NCBI GenBank assembly: GCA_002469805.1
Contig: DKNW01000100.1
Location: forward strand, 1,198 to 27,264
Length of the DNA stretch: 26,067 nt
Reading direction: 5' to 3'
Source of the DNA: Rhodobiaceae bacterium UBA7378
GTDB lineage: Bacteria; Pseudomonadota; Alphaproteobacteria; RS24
Numbering within the stretch: position 1 is the first letter of the stretch; each line of letters opens with the position of its first letter. Position numbers and translations under genes: made by a program. The notes below the pieces were generated by a model. That model worked only from the letters and a program-made list of their open reading frames with translations. It searched no databases and had not been told where the DNA came from. Shown one piece after another: positions 15,724 through 23,194 of this stretch.

Positions 15724-16353
15724 ATGAAAAAATTTAAAACAAAAGCTGATCTCGACTATGCGTGTCGACAGCTTGCCGCGCAAGATGCGCAGCTCGCACA
15801 TGTTTACGAAACTTATGGCGCGCCGCCTATGCGCCAGCAGCCCACGGGGTTTGAAGGGTTGGTTCGCATTTTGATTGCGCAGCAAGTTTCCACGGCAGCG
15901 GCCAGTGCGATACAAAAGCGCGTCGATGACAAATTACCCACCATGACGCCCGAAAACTGGTTGGCGCTTGATGATGATGCGTTGGCGGCGTGCGGCGTAT
16001 CGCGCCCCAAACGCCGCTATCTGGCGGGCCTAGCAACTGCCGTGCTGGAGGGCCAGTTGCAGTTTGCACGTTTGCATCGGGCGGATAATGCTGCCGCGCA
16101 TGAAATGTTGACAGCGCTGCTTGGCATTGGGCCTTGGACGGCAGATTGCTACTTGTTGTTTAACTTGCTGCGGGCTGATTGTTTTCCAGCGGGCGATCTT
16201 GCATTGCAGGAAGGCTATCGGATGCTGTACCGAAAAAATACCCGACCCGATGCCGCCCAGCTTACCAAGCTGGCAGAAGACTGGTCGCCATTTCGTGGTG
16301 CAGCGGCTCGTTTGCTATGGGTGTATTATGGGCAACAGCGACAAAAAGTCTGA
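15724..16353 (+). CDS. DNA-3-methyladenine glycosylase II (AlkA-type HhH-GPD)
   Basis: The 209-residue base-excision repair enzyme removes alkylated purines. The helix-hairpin-helix GPD core is visible: LVRILIAQQVSTAAASAI, the hairpin LLGIGPWTADCYLLF (about residues 130-145), and the catalytic-aspartate segment CFPAGDLALQEG. It lacks the N-terminal ogt/Ada-like domain of E. coli AlkA and has the shorter size frequent in alphaproteobacteria. The start at ATG 15724 is preceded closely by TTAGGG. Neighbouring genes do not suggest an alkylation-response operon. Confidence 0.87.
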   Translation: MKKFKTKADLDYACRQLAAQDAQLAHVYETYGAPPMRQQPTGFEGLVRILIAQQVSTAAASAIQKRVDDKLPTMTPENWLALDDDALAACGVSRPKRRYLAGLATAVLEGQLQFARLHRADNAAAHEMLTALLGIGPWTADCYLLFNLLRADCFPAGDLALQEGYRMLYRKNTRPDAAQLTKLAEDWSPFRGAAARLLWVYYGQQRQKV

Positions 16354-16485
16354 CCCGATGGCTTGGCAGTTCCATGGGCACTATGTAACACTTGCGTCAC
16401 TTTTTGCGGCATAATTGCAGAAGAATGATTCGGTAACGGATCAGACGTATTCGGTAGTAAGCAGGTCAGAAAGGATACGAGACAT

Positions 16486-17088
16486 ATGCAGGATGCAAAA
16501 CCGGATATAAGCGACTTCGTGAAAGCAGCGCCGCCTGATTTCAAGAATCCGGAGAGCTGCCCAGCATTGGTGCTTAACGCGGATTTCAGGCCTCTAAGCT
16601 ATTATCCGCTCTCGCTGTGGTCTTGGCAGGACACGCTAAAAGCTGTGTTTTTGGATCGCGTCAACATTGTGTCGGAATATGATACGGTAGTGCGCTCCCC
16701 CTCAACTGATTTCATTTTGCCCAGCGTTGTATCGCTTAAAACCTATGTTAAGCCGCCGCGTTATCCAGCGTTTACGCGCTTTAATGTATTTTTGCGCGAT
16801 GGATTTAGCTGCCAATATTGTGGTGCGCCTCAAGACCTGACCTTCGATCATGTTATTCCGCGGCGCGCCGGAGGGCGTACGACTTGGGAAAATGTGGTCG
16901 CCGCATGTAGCCCGTGTAATTTACGCAAAGGCGGGCGTCTGCCCAAGCAGGCGGGCATGGTTCCGCGCAATAAACCACGCCAACCGACGGTATATGAGTT
17001 GCATGAGACCGGACGGCGTTTCCCGCCCAATTATTGCCATGAAAGCTGGCAGGATTATCTTTATTGGGATACCGAGCTGGAGCCGTAG
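16486..17088 (+). CDS. HNH endonuclease family protein
   Basis: The 200-residue protein has a C-terminal HNH domain. CQYCGAPQDLTFDHVIPRRAGGRTTWENVVAACSPCNLRKGG (about residues 109-150) contains two CxxC zinc pairs and the DH...N...N core. The N-terminal half (ALVLNADFRPLSYYPLSLWSWQDTLKAVF) is typical of a conserved chromosomal HNH group found widely in Proteobacteria and Cyanobacteria. It is probably not a homing or phage enzyme, since no mobile context is seen. The true substrate is unknown. AAGGA lies upstream of ATG 16486, and the 132-bp gap before it may hold a promoter, though I found no strong boxes. Confidence 0.88.
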   Translation: MQDAKPDISDFVKAAPPDFKNPESCPALVLNADFRPLSYYPLSLWSWQDTLKAVFLDRVNIVSEYDTVVRSPSTDFILPSVVSLKTYVKPPRYPAFTRFNVFLRDGFSCQYCGAPQDLTFDHVIPRRAGGRTTWENVVAACSPCNLRKGGRLPKQAGMVPRNKPRQPTVYELHETGRRFPPNYCHESWQDYLYWDTELEP

Positions 17089-17112
17089 GTTGGCCCGATT
17101 TTCTCGCGCCAA

Positions 17113-17658
17113 TTAAAACCGTTCAGACACCCGGATCGCCGCCTTGCATCCGAGACGAATAATGCGTGACATCACGTCGTAACCAGGCGCGTCTTCGGCA
17201 CCGGCATCCAGCGCAGTTTGGCGATGTCCTGCTTCGTCGGCACGAAATTTAGTGATGGCCGCAGTTAAATCTTCTTCATCAGAAATCGTTTCAAGCTCAT
17301 CAAGTTGAGCGGCATAGTGCGCGTCTATCTCGGCCTCAACTGCGGCGGTGCAGGCCATGGCCGCTTTTTCACCCATCAGCGCGGTTACCGCACCCAGCGC
17401 GAAGCCAGCCATATTCCATGCAGGCGAAAATACCGTTGGGCGGACATCACGTTGTGCGATTAGCCCGTCAAAATGGTCGAGATGCGCCTGCTCGTGTTCG
17501 GCCATATCCCGGATCAGCGACGCGGTATTTTCAAAGCCGGGCAGCTTGTCGAATATCGCCAGCTGGCCATCATAAATGCGCACGGCACCATGCTCGCCCG
17601 CATGATCGACGCGGATCATCTCTGCAATACGGTCCGGTGTTTTTGGATGTTGTGTCAT
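17113..17658 (-). CDS. coq7: Demethoxyubiquinone hydroxylase (Coq7/UbiF-type)
   Basis: The 181-residue di-iron carboxylate monooxygenase hydroxylates 2-polyprenyl-3-methyl-6-methoxy-benzoquinol in ubiquinone synthesis. The four-helix di-iron ligands are spread over two repeats: RVDHAGEHGAVRIY and MAEHEQAHLDHF, then AAVEAEIDAHYAAQL and FRADEAGHRQTALD (E...ExxH twice). The start ATG 17658 overlaps the dsbB stop as ATGA. The open frame upstream to 17700 belongs to the dsbB overlap. It probably acts at the membrane surface, in an operon with dsbB, whose enzyme uses ubiquinone as its electron acceptor. Confidence 0.94.
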   Translation of the reverse strand: MTQHPKTPDRIAEMIRVDHAGEHGAVRIYDGQLAIFDKLPGFENTASLIRDMAEHEQAHLDHFDGLIAQRDVRPTVFSPAWNMAGFALGAVTALMGEKAAMACTAAVEAEIDAHYAAQLDELETISDEEDLTAAITKFRADEAGHRQTALDAGAEDAPGYDVMSRIIRLGCKAAIRVSERF

Positions 17659-18158
17659 GCTGTTTTCCTCTGCGGGGCTGCGCGGGTAGCACCGCGCCAT
17701 GCCAAAATTGCCAAAGCTGAACTTATGAGGAAATTATACCCTGCCATCGAGATGCCGAAAAGTGTGAAGGCTGCTTCATCACAGCGCACCGGTTTGATGC
17801 GGGCCATGGCGTCCAGCAGGTCAGATGTCGACCCAAATTCGCGCACGCCGCCGCCGCACCCCGATGGCCCCTGCCAGAACCCATACTCCACGCCGGCATG
17901 GTAGAAAGCCAATGCTGCGCCAAGCGCAAAAACAACCCCGACTGGCACCAATAAACCGCGCAGGGCTTCGGGCGCTTTGTGCGCCCCGGCCCAAACCAGT
18001 ACGGCCAGCGGTACCGCAATATAATACGGCCAGCGTTGTTGCAGGCACAGCGCACATGGCACCAGCCCACCCCAGATCTCGCTGCCGAGCGCGGTCGCAA
18101 TCGTCGCGCCACCGATAAGTGATATAAGGGCTGCATGGGATTGGATGTTTTGGTTCAT
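17655..18158 (-). CDS. dsbB: Disulfide bond formation protein B (DsbB family)
   Basis: The 167-residue integral membrane protein has four hydrophobic helices. It carries both cysteine pairs of DsbB: PCALCLQQRW after the first helix, and a periplasmic-loop pair (GPSGCGGG and KPVRCDE) about 35 residues apart. DsbB reoxidises DsbA and passes electrons to ubiquinone. I start at ATG 18158, with AGGGAAG upstream; the open frame to 18230 runs into the neighbouring gene region. It overlaps coq7 by 4 bp. Confidence 0.9.
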   Translation of the reverse strand: MNQNIQSHAALISLIGGATIATALGSEIWGGLVPCALCLQQRWPYYIAVPLAVLVWAGAHKAPEALRGLLVPVGVVFALGAALAFYHAGVEYGFWQGPSGCGGGVREFGSTSDLLDAMARIKPVRCDEAAFTLFGISMAGYNFLISSALAILAWRGATRAAPQRKTA

Positions 18159-18217
18159 GTCTTCCCTGTTTGCTACCTGGTTCGTCTCATGCTTGCCCGA
18201 TTTAGGGCCTGCCCGGT

Positions 18218-18799
18218 TTAATGTCGCCAATAAAGATAGGCGAATAGAATTAGCGCGCCGAGCCCGGCCAACATCGACATGCGGGCAAAATTGCGCTCGA
18301 ATTGCTGGCGCACGCTGGGGCCCAAGTAATAAGCGCCCGCCGCTACCATATAAAACCGAAAGCCACGACCTGCTAGGCTGGTTAGCACGAAGCCCACCAA
18401 CGGTAAGCCTGCGACCCCGCTGGCAATTGTCGCAACTTTAAATGGCAAAAAAGTAACCGCCGCCGCCAGAAGCACCAGCAGACCCCAGTCGGCATAAAAC
18501 GCCTGAAAGCTGTCAAACGCCTCCTGACCGCCATAAAGCAGAACGACTTGGGTGCCGATCGTATCCCAGAACACGGCACCAATGGCATATCCCAAAATCC
18601 CGCCCAACACGGATGTAATGGTGGTAATCGCCGCTAATGTCCAAGCGCGTGTGCGGTCGCTGATAATCATCGGCACCAGCAGCAGGTCGGGCGGCAAGGG
18701 GAAAACTGAGCTTTCGGCGAACGACACCGTGCCTAGCACCCAGCTGGCGCGCCGGTGCGCCGATAAGCGCAAAACATTGTCGTATAGAGCCTTCAACAT
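18218..18799 (-). CDS. YqaA/DedA-like (SNARE-associated Golgi family) membrane protein
   Basis: A 193-residue membrane protein with several hydrophobic segments. The conserved family region has SSVFPLPPDLLLVPMI near the N-terminus, GGILGYAIGA, and TFLPFKVATIASGVAGLPLVGF (about residues 120-142). Relatives (DedA/YqaA/VTT domain) are linked to envelope maintenance and lipid-carrier recycling; the substrate here is unknown. The open frame continues to 18949 but would run antisense through tRNA-Leu, so I start at ATG 18799. It lies 59 bp upstream of dsbB on the same strand. Confidence 0.85.
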   Translation of the reverse strand: MLKALYDNVLRLSAHRRASWVLGTVSFAESSVFPLPPDLLLVPMIISDRTRAWTLAAITTITSVLGGILGYAIGAVFWDTIGTQVVLLYGGQEAFDSFQAFYADWGLLVLLAAAVTFLPFKVATIASGVAGLPLVGFVLTSLAGRGFRFYMVAAGAYYLGPSVRQQFERNFARMSMLAGLGALILFAYLYWRH

Positions 18800-18893
18800 A
18801 GCCGCACCATACAGGGGTCGGTCTGCAAGTGAAAGAGGGATGCGCGGGCGGTCTTGTCGCAAGCAAATTGTGGACGCTGGCCGTGCGCTTCTG

Positions 18894-18899
18894 TATATT
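18894..18899 (+). promoter_or_regulatory. Candidate -10 box for tRNA-Leu
   Basis: TATATT lies 13 bp before the mature tRNA 5' end, the right place for a -10 element. The -35 region is weak: GTGGAC is 18 bp further upstream, within TTGTGGAC. The call rests mainly on position. Confidence 0.4.
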
Positions 18900-18912
18900 G
18901 CGCGAAGCACGG

Positions 18913-18999
18913 GCCCTCGTGGCGGAATTGGTAGACGCGACGGATTCAAAATCCGTTTCTTTCAACGGAGTGTCGGTTCGAGTCCGACCGAGGGCACCA
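18913..18999 (+). tRNA. tRNA-Leu (anticodon CAA)
   Basis: An 87-base class II tRNA. The acceptor stem is GCCCTCG paired with CGAGGGC, the D arm is TGGCGGAATTGGTAGACGC, and the anticodon arm ACGGA-TTCAAAA-TCCGT places CAA at positions 34-36, reading UUG. It has a long variable arm and the T arm GTCGG-TTCGAGT-CCGAC. The discriminator A and CCA (18997-18999) are encoded. Coq4 follows on the same strand. Confidence 0.97.
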
Positions 19000-19043
19000 T
19001 TAAACAGATTTGCCGATTACGATCGGTATGTATGAGGTTTGAG

Positions 19044-19775
19044 ATGCTAGGATTTGGAAAGTGGCGCACCATCGCCACCGCTCTGAAAAAACTGATCGCC
19101 GATAAAGAGGACACGAAGCAGGTGTTCATCATCCTTCAGGCGATGGGTGAGCGCTCGAGTGTGCGCGCGTATAGGCGGTTTAAGTCAATGCCGAATGCCA
19201 AGAAAATTCTCTCGGCCGAGCGGCCGCTCGTGTCGTATCTGAAAGACCATGCGTGGCTGGCGGCTCAGCCTGAAGGCTCATTAGGCCGGGCTTACCTGGA
19301 TTTTACGATCACAGAACAAATCTCTGCTGACGGGCTCGCGCAGGCCAGTGACGATGGCCGCGGTACTGATCCCCGGCTTTCGGGTGGGCATCTGGTTTTT
19401 GGCGAACGCCAGCGCGATGCCCATGATTTATGGCATGTCGTGACCGGCTACGGGCGCGATGGGCTGGGCGAGTTGGCATTGCTGGCGTTCACTTGGCGGC
19501 AATTGGGCAATCCCGGCATTTTGATGATTATCGCTATGGGCTATCAGGCGATTGTGCGCGAGGCTCCGCAACTACGAGTTGGCAAGGCGCTGCGCGAAGG
19601 GTTTTCGATGGGGCGGCGCGCCAACTGGCTGCCAGCCGCTGATTGGGAGCATTTGCTGACCCAGCCAATAAGCGACGTGCGCCGTACGCTGAACATGATG
19701 CCACCTACCGCCTATAGTGCGGTTGCGGAGCAGGCGCGCGAATTGGAGCAGGCGACACTGGCTGCTGCTGAATAA
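19044..19775 (+). CDS. Coq4 family protein (ubiquinone biosynthesis)
   Basis: The 243-residue product matches the Coq4 family. It contains the zinc-ligand motif HDxxHx11E exactly, as HDLWHVVTGYGRDGLGE in the middle of the protein, preceded by GRAYLDFT. Coq4 organises the ubiquinone-synthesis complex in mitochondria, and related bacterial proteins have been linked to C1 decarboxylation-hydroxylation of the quinone ring. Which role applies here is not visible. I choose ATG 19044 because GAGG lies 6 bases before it; ATG 19032 in frame would add four residues. The longer frame from 18552 crosses tRNA-Leu and is rejected. Coq7 lies 1.4 kb away on the other strand. Confidence 0.85.
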   Translation: MLGFGKWRTIATALKKLIADKEDTKQVFIILQAMGERSSVRAYRRFKSMPNAKKILSAERPLVSYLKDHAWLAAQPEGSLGRAYLDFTITEQISADGLAQASDDGRGTDPRLSGGHLVFGERQRDAHDLWHVVTGYGRDGLGELALLAFTWRQLGNPGILMIIAMGYQAIVREAPQLRVGKALREGFSMGRRANWLPAADWEHLLTQPISDVRRTLNMMPPTAYSAVAEQARELEQATLAAAE

Positions 19776-20125
19776 TGACCCTCACGGTTTACGGCATACC
19801 CAATTGCGATACAGTGCGCAAAGCCCGCACTTGGCTTGAGGCAAGCGCGATTGACTACAGCTTTCACGATTTTAAGAAACAGGGCCTGACGTCAGAAACT
19901 GTTTATGGTTGGCTGGCGCATCAGCCGTTAGAGCTTCTGCTCAACAAGCGCGGCACCACATGGCGCAAGCTGAGTGATGCCGACAAAGCGTTGAGCGATG
20001 AGGCGCAGCTCGTCGCGCTAATGGTCGCCAATCCCAGCCTAGTTAAACGCCCTGTTTGCGTGAGCGGCGAAACAGTGACCGTGGGCTTTAATGATGAGGT
20101 GCAGGCGAGCCTGCAGGCGCTTTAG
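19775..20125 (+). CDS. ArsC/Spx family reductase-like protein (YffB type)
   Basis: The 116-residue protein has a thioredoxin-like ArsC fold. VYGIPNCDTVRKARTWL near the N-terminus carries the conserved cysteine at residue 11, followed by YSFHDFKKQGL and LLNKRGTTWRKL. The C-terminal NPSLVKRPVCV matches the family's KRP-x-x motif. YffB-type members are glutathione-dependent in structure but lack a proven arsenate function, so I avoid calling it arsenate reductase. The start ATG overlaps the Coq4 stop by one base (TAATG), suggesting coupling with that gene. Confidence 0.88.
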   Translation: MTLTVYGIPNCDTVRKARTWLEASAIDYSFHDFKKQGLTSETVYGWLAHQPLELLLNKRGTTWRKLSDADKALSDEAQLVALMVANPSLVKRPVCVSGETVTVGFNDEVQASLQAL

Positions 20126-20144
20126 TCGAAATTTAGCCGGTACG

Positions 20145-20405
20145 CTAACCAGCACTAGAAATAATAAATTCGAACACAGGCAGTCCTTGTGGGCCAGCAT
20201 CGGCAATGCGTTTTGCCGCAATAAGCTGATGACCGCTCTCGTGCAGAAAATGCGGCACATCTATTTCAGTCATCGGGTCTGTGGCGTGCAGGGTAATTTG
20301 GGTGCCTCTTGGCAGACCACGCAGCGCTTTTTGCAGGCGCAGCACGGGCAAGGGGCATGTGAGGCCCATCGCATCAAGATGCACACTGCCATCGGGCCCG
20401 ATCAT
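20145..20405 (-). CDS. TusA family sulfurtransferase-like protein
   Basis: An 86-residue protein of the TusA/SirA fold with the diagnostic DAMGLTCPLPVLRLQKAL segment. The CPxP cysteine is at about residue 17. TusA-type proteins carry a persulfide on this cysteine for tRNA thiolation, molybdenum cofactor synthesis or dissimilatory sulfur trafficking. It follows the MBL-fold gene by 11 bp on the same strand, so they are likely co-transcribed. It faces the YffB-type gene tail to tail with a 19-bp gap. Confidence 0.88.
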   Translation of the reverse strand: MIGPDGSVHLDAMGLTCPLPVLRLQKALRGLPRGTQITLHATDPMTEIDVPHFLHESGHQLIAAKRIADAGPQGLPVFEFIISSAG

Positions 20406-20416
20406 AAAGTGCTACC

Positions 20417-21388
20417 CTAGCGTGTTTGCGGGCGGGCGGCGGCATAAGCCGCCATGCCAGCAAATAATTCGGCAACTTCTGGCGTGTGCTCGGCGCCGAA
20501 CTCGCGGAACAACGTCGCGCAGTTGACGACAATGCGCTCGCGGTCGCCCCAATCGTCGAACACGCCAAGCGCAATATCCATCGCCGCTTCTTGGTAACTC
20601 ATGCCCGCCTCATAACGCAGACGTGCTTCATTGCGGATGGTCAGCAAATATTGCCGTACTTCTTCGACGCCTGCCTTCGTGGTAATCGGCCCATGACCCG
20701 GCACGATTGTTTCGACATCCATGGCCTGAATTTTCTCGCACGCATCAATCCAGTTTTGGACGGGGCCTTCCCAAACAATCGGGTGGCCGCCAATGAACAG
20801 AATATCGCCGGTATAAACGGTGCGATCGGCAGGCACATGCACCAGCGTATCGCCGGCTGTGTGGGCTGGCCCGACATGCAGCAAGTGGACCTCCTTGTCG
20901 CCAACGCGAATGGTTGTGTCTTCATCGAACAGCGTGTCGGGCACTTTCTGGTCAACTGATTTGAAGTCGAACGGGCCAAAGCAGGAGGTGATATATTTGC
21001 CTAGCTCACCCATATCCGGAGCCATATCCAAAAATCCTTGAACCAAGGCCGGTGGCTCCAGCGCCATGTGTTCGGCTGTGGCGCGATGCGCGATAATTTT
21101 CGCATCGGGGCAACAGCAATTGCCATTGCAGTGGTCACCATTGTGGTGGGTATTAACGACCATGTTGACCGCGTCGGCGGCTGGTGTCGCCTTGGCGTAA
21201 GCGGCCAGCATGTCTTGTGTCAATGGCACGTCGAAAAGCGTGTCGATAACCAACGCTTGGTCGTCGTCGACAATCAACCCCGAATTCGACCAGCCCCAAC
21301 CGCCATCTGGCTGGAGCCATGCGTAAGCTCCATTGCCGAGCTGATGCAGACCTTTTTCATAAGCAAACTTTGGATGCGCAACTGTCAT
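20417..21388 (-). CDS. MBL-fold metallo-hydrolase with THHNGDH motif
   Basis: The 323-residue protein has a metallo-beta-lactamase fold. The first metal motif reads NTHHNGDHCNGN (about residues 79-90), so in the usual HxHxDH pattern the second histidine is replaced by Asn. The other ligand motifs are present: GPAHTAGD, VYTGDILF and VPGHGP. Cysteines cluster directly after the motif (DHCNGNCCCP). Proteins with a THxNGDH motif form a recognisable subgroup of unknown substrate. The pairing with TusA hints at sulfur chemistry, which is inference. A strong AAGGGGAGGG precedes ATG 21388, and a perfect inverted repeat lies just upstream of that. Confidence 0.85.
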   Translation of the reverse strand: MTVAHPKFAYEKGLHQLGNGAYAWLQPDGGWGWSNSGLIVDDDQALVIDTLFDVPLTQDMLAAYAKATPAADAVNMVVNTHHNGDHCNGNCCCPDAKIIAHRATAEHMALEPPALVQGFLDMAPDMGELGKYITSCFGPFDFKSVDQKVPDTLFDEDTTIRVGDKEVHLLHVGPAHTAGDTLVHVPADRTVYTGDILFIGGHPIVWEGPVQNWIDACEKIQAMDVETIVPGHGPITTKAGVEEVRQYLLTIRNEARLRYEAGMSYQEAAMDIALGVFDDWGDRERIVVNCATLFREFGAEHTPEVAELFAGMAAYAAARPQTR

Positions 21389-21411
21389 AATGTAAACCCT
21401 CCCCTTCGAAT

Positions 21412-21440
21412 GTTAGGAAATCTGTCACAGATTTCCTAAC
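21412..21440. repeat. Perfect 13-bp inverted repeat between glpD and the MBL gene
   Basis: GTTAGGAAATCTG (21412-21424), a 3-base centre TCA, and CAGATTTCCTAAC (21428-21440) are exact reverse complements. It lies 30 bp past the glpD stop and 23 bp before the MBL start on the minus strand. Neither side has a T-tract and the arms are AT-rich, so a classic intrinsic terminator is not well supported. It may be an operator, an mRNA 5' hairpin, or a factor-assisted terminator. Confidence 0.8.
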
Positions 21441-21470
21441 TAAATCCGAACAGAAGTCGCGTTCTGCGGT

Positions 21471-23114
21471 TTACGAAATCTGCATAGCGGTAGTCAGACT
21501 TTTGATTTGCCGCTTTTTCTCTGATGCGGACCACCCCAGTTGCGCGGTCATATAGGCGGCAATGGTCTCAATTTGATCTGGCCCAATATCTCCGGTCTGG
21601 CCCTCGGTCAGGCGGCGTAATACCACATCATCAAGGCAAACCGCCATCTCGTGTTCGACGGCGTGCACGGTGCGCGCGCCCAGATGTGCGGGCAGTTTCG
21701 CGTGCGCTAAAGGCTTGGGGAGACGGGTTTCAAGCATGTCGGAAAGCTGGTTACCGTAGAGGCGGGCAAGCCGGTCAACAAGGTCGGGCTTCATGTCCTT
21801 GTGGCGCGCGCGCGCCTCTGTGAGAAAACTATCAAGGGGCATATCAGGCGTGTCGACAAGATTTTCTCTCATCGTGCGGCAGCCGGGGTCATATTGTGCA
21901 GTGTAGTTAAAAGCCAGATCGACCACCTGCTCTGCAAGCCGCCGGCATGTTGTCCATTTGCCACCCAGCGCCGAGATTAAGCCTGTGGGCCCTCCTTCTG
22001 CGCCATGATCGACAATTTCGGCGCCGCGGCTCATGCCATATGTCTGCCCCGGCGCGTCGCTGGCGTCGGCGACAAGCGGGCGCAGGCCAGCATAAGCGTA
22101 GAGAATGTCGTTACGTGTCAGGCCAAGGCGGGGCAAGGCGGTTTGAACTTTTTTCAACAGGGCCGCAATGTCGTCCGTGTCTGGGCAGACGGCGTCGGGG
22201 TTTTCTTTGAAGGGTGTGTCAGTGGTAGCGAAAATCGTGCAACCCTGCCACGGCAACACGAACAAATGCTCATCGCCCAAAGGTATCGCCATTGCCGCGC
22301 CATTGGTGACATCGCGCGTGATGAAGTGGATACCTTTCGAGCGCATAATTTGTTTGCTGGCTGGTGCTTCGCTCGCGGCGTGCATGACGAGATCGGCCCA
22401 TGGGCCGGCGGCGTTCACAACGATCTTCGCGCGAACCTCGATTGTGCGCCGACCCCGCACATCACGCACGGTGACGACATGCGCGTTATTTTCAGTTTCG
22501 CTATTTTCACTTTTGCTGAAAGCATCGGCGCGGGCATAGTTAACGGCCACGGCACCCCTTTCTACTGCAGATCGGATCATCGACAGGCACAAGCGCTCTG
22601 GCGAGATCATTTGCCCGTCATGATAAATATACCCACCGGTCAGTTCGTCGCGTGCAAGCCCCGGCGCAAGGCCCAAAGTTTGCGCGACGGTAAGCGCGCG
22701 ATGCCCTGGCATTTTCTGGGCTGGGTCAATTTTATGGTTCCGGTCGATAGCCAGAAGGTCATAGGCCATTAGTCCCAGTCCCATTATCCATTTGCTTTGC
22801 ATGAGTGGAGCATAGGTCGGCAGCACGAAAGGCAAAGGCTGCACCAAATGCGTGGCGATACGACCCCAAATGCGCCGCTCGCGCAAGCCTTCGCGCACCA
22901 GCGAAAATTCGCCATTGGCGAGATACCGCAATCCGCCATGCATCAGCTTTGATGATGCCGCTGACGTCGCTCCGGAAAAATCGCCCTTATCGATAACCGC
23001 CACTTTCAGGCCCCGCAGCGTTGCATCCCAAGCAATCGCCGCACCGGTTGCGCCACCGCCAATGACCAGCACGTCGAAGGCTTGGTTGCCTAGGGAAGAA
23101 AAATCGCGTTCCAT
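21471..23114 (-). CDS. glpD: Aerobic glycerol-3-phosphate dehydrogenase
   Basis: The 547-residue membrane-associated FAD enzyme oxidises sn-glycerol-3-phosphate to dihydroxyacetone phosphate and reduces the quinone pool. The N-terminal FAD loop is VIGGGATGAAIAWDATLRG (about residues 17-35), followed by SGATSAASSKLMHGGLRYL. Further family marks are YHDGQMISPERLCLS, NAAGPWAD, FATTDTPF, YAYAGLRPL and ALGGKWTTCR. ATG 23114 is preferred over the upstream open frame to 23192, which enters the divergent hydrolase's leader. No glycerol kinase or facilitator is nearby, so it may serve phospholipid-derived glycerol phosphate. Confidence 0.95.
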   Translation of the reverse strand: MERDFSSLGNQAFDVLVIGGGATGAAIAWDATLRGLKVAVIDKGDFSGATSAASSKLMHGGLRYLANGEFSLVREGLRERRIWGRIATHLVQPLPFVLPTYAPLMQSKWIMGLGLMAYDLLAIDRNHKIDPAQKMPGHRALTVAQTLGLAPGLARDELTGGYIYHDGQMISPERLCLSMIRSAVERGAVAVNYARADAFSKSENSETENNAHVVTVRDVRGRRTIEVRAKIVVNAAGPWADLVMHAASEAPASKQIMRSKGIHFITRDVTNGAAMAIPLGDEHLFVLPWQGCTIFATTDTPFKENPDAVCPDTDDIAALLKKVQTALPRLGLTRNDILYAYAGLRPLVADASDAPGQTYGMSRGAEIVDHGAEGGPTGLISALGGKWTTCRRLAEQVVDLAFNYTAQYDPGCRTMRENLVDTPDMPLDSFLTEARARHKDMKPDLVDRLARLYGNQLSDMLETRLPKPLAHAKLPAHLGARTVHAVEHEMAVCLDDVVLRRLTEGQTGDIGPDQIETIAAYMTAQLGWSASEKKRQIKSLTTAMQIS

Positions 23115-23194
23115 GTCAGGATAATTTCTGTGTGATGAAAGAAACGCACTTTTGTAGCATGGTTTTGGCTTGTGCAAAAACGGGGAGGGCAAAA

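Noticed and set aside
16486..17088. HNH endonuclease as a sign of a mobile element or homing gene
   Set aside because: The N-terminal half fits a conserved chromosomal HNH group, and no intron, integrase or phage gene is near.
18552..19031. N-terminal extension of the Coq4 frame
   Set aside because: It would run through tRNA-Leu and antisense to the YqaA/DedA-like gene. A start with a ribosome site exists at 19044.
20101..20114. GCAGGC-GA-GCCTGC inverted repeat at the end of the YffB-type gene as a terminator
   Set aside because: It lies inside the coding region with a two-base loop and no T-tract, so it is probably incidental.
22005..22772. 255-codon plus-strand frame opposite glpD
   Set aside because: The minus strand encodes clear GlpD motifs throughout this interval.
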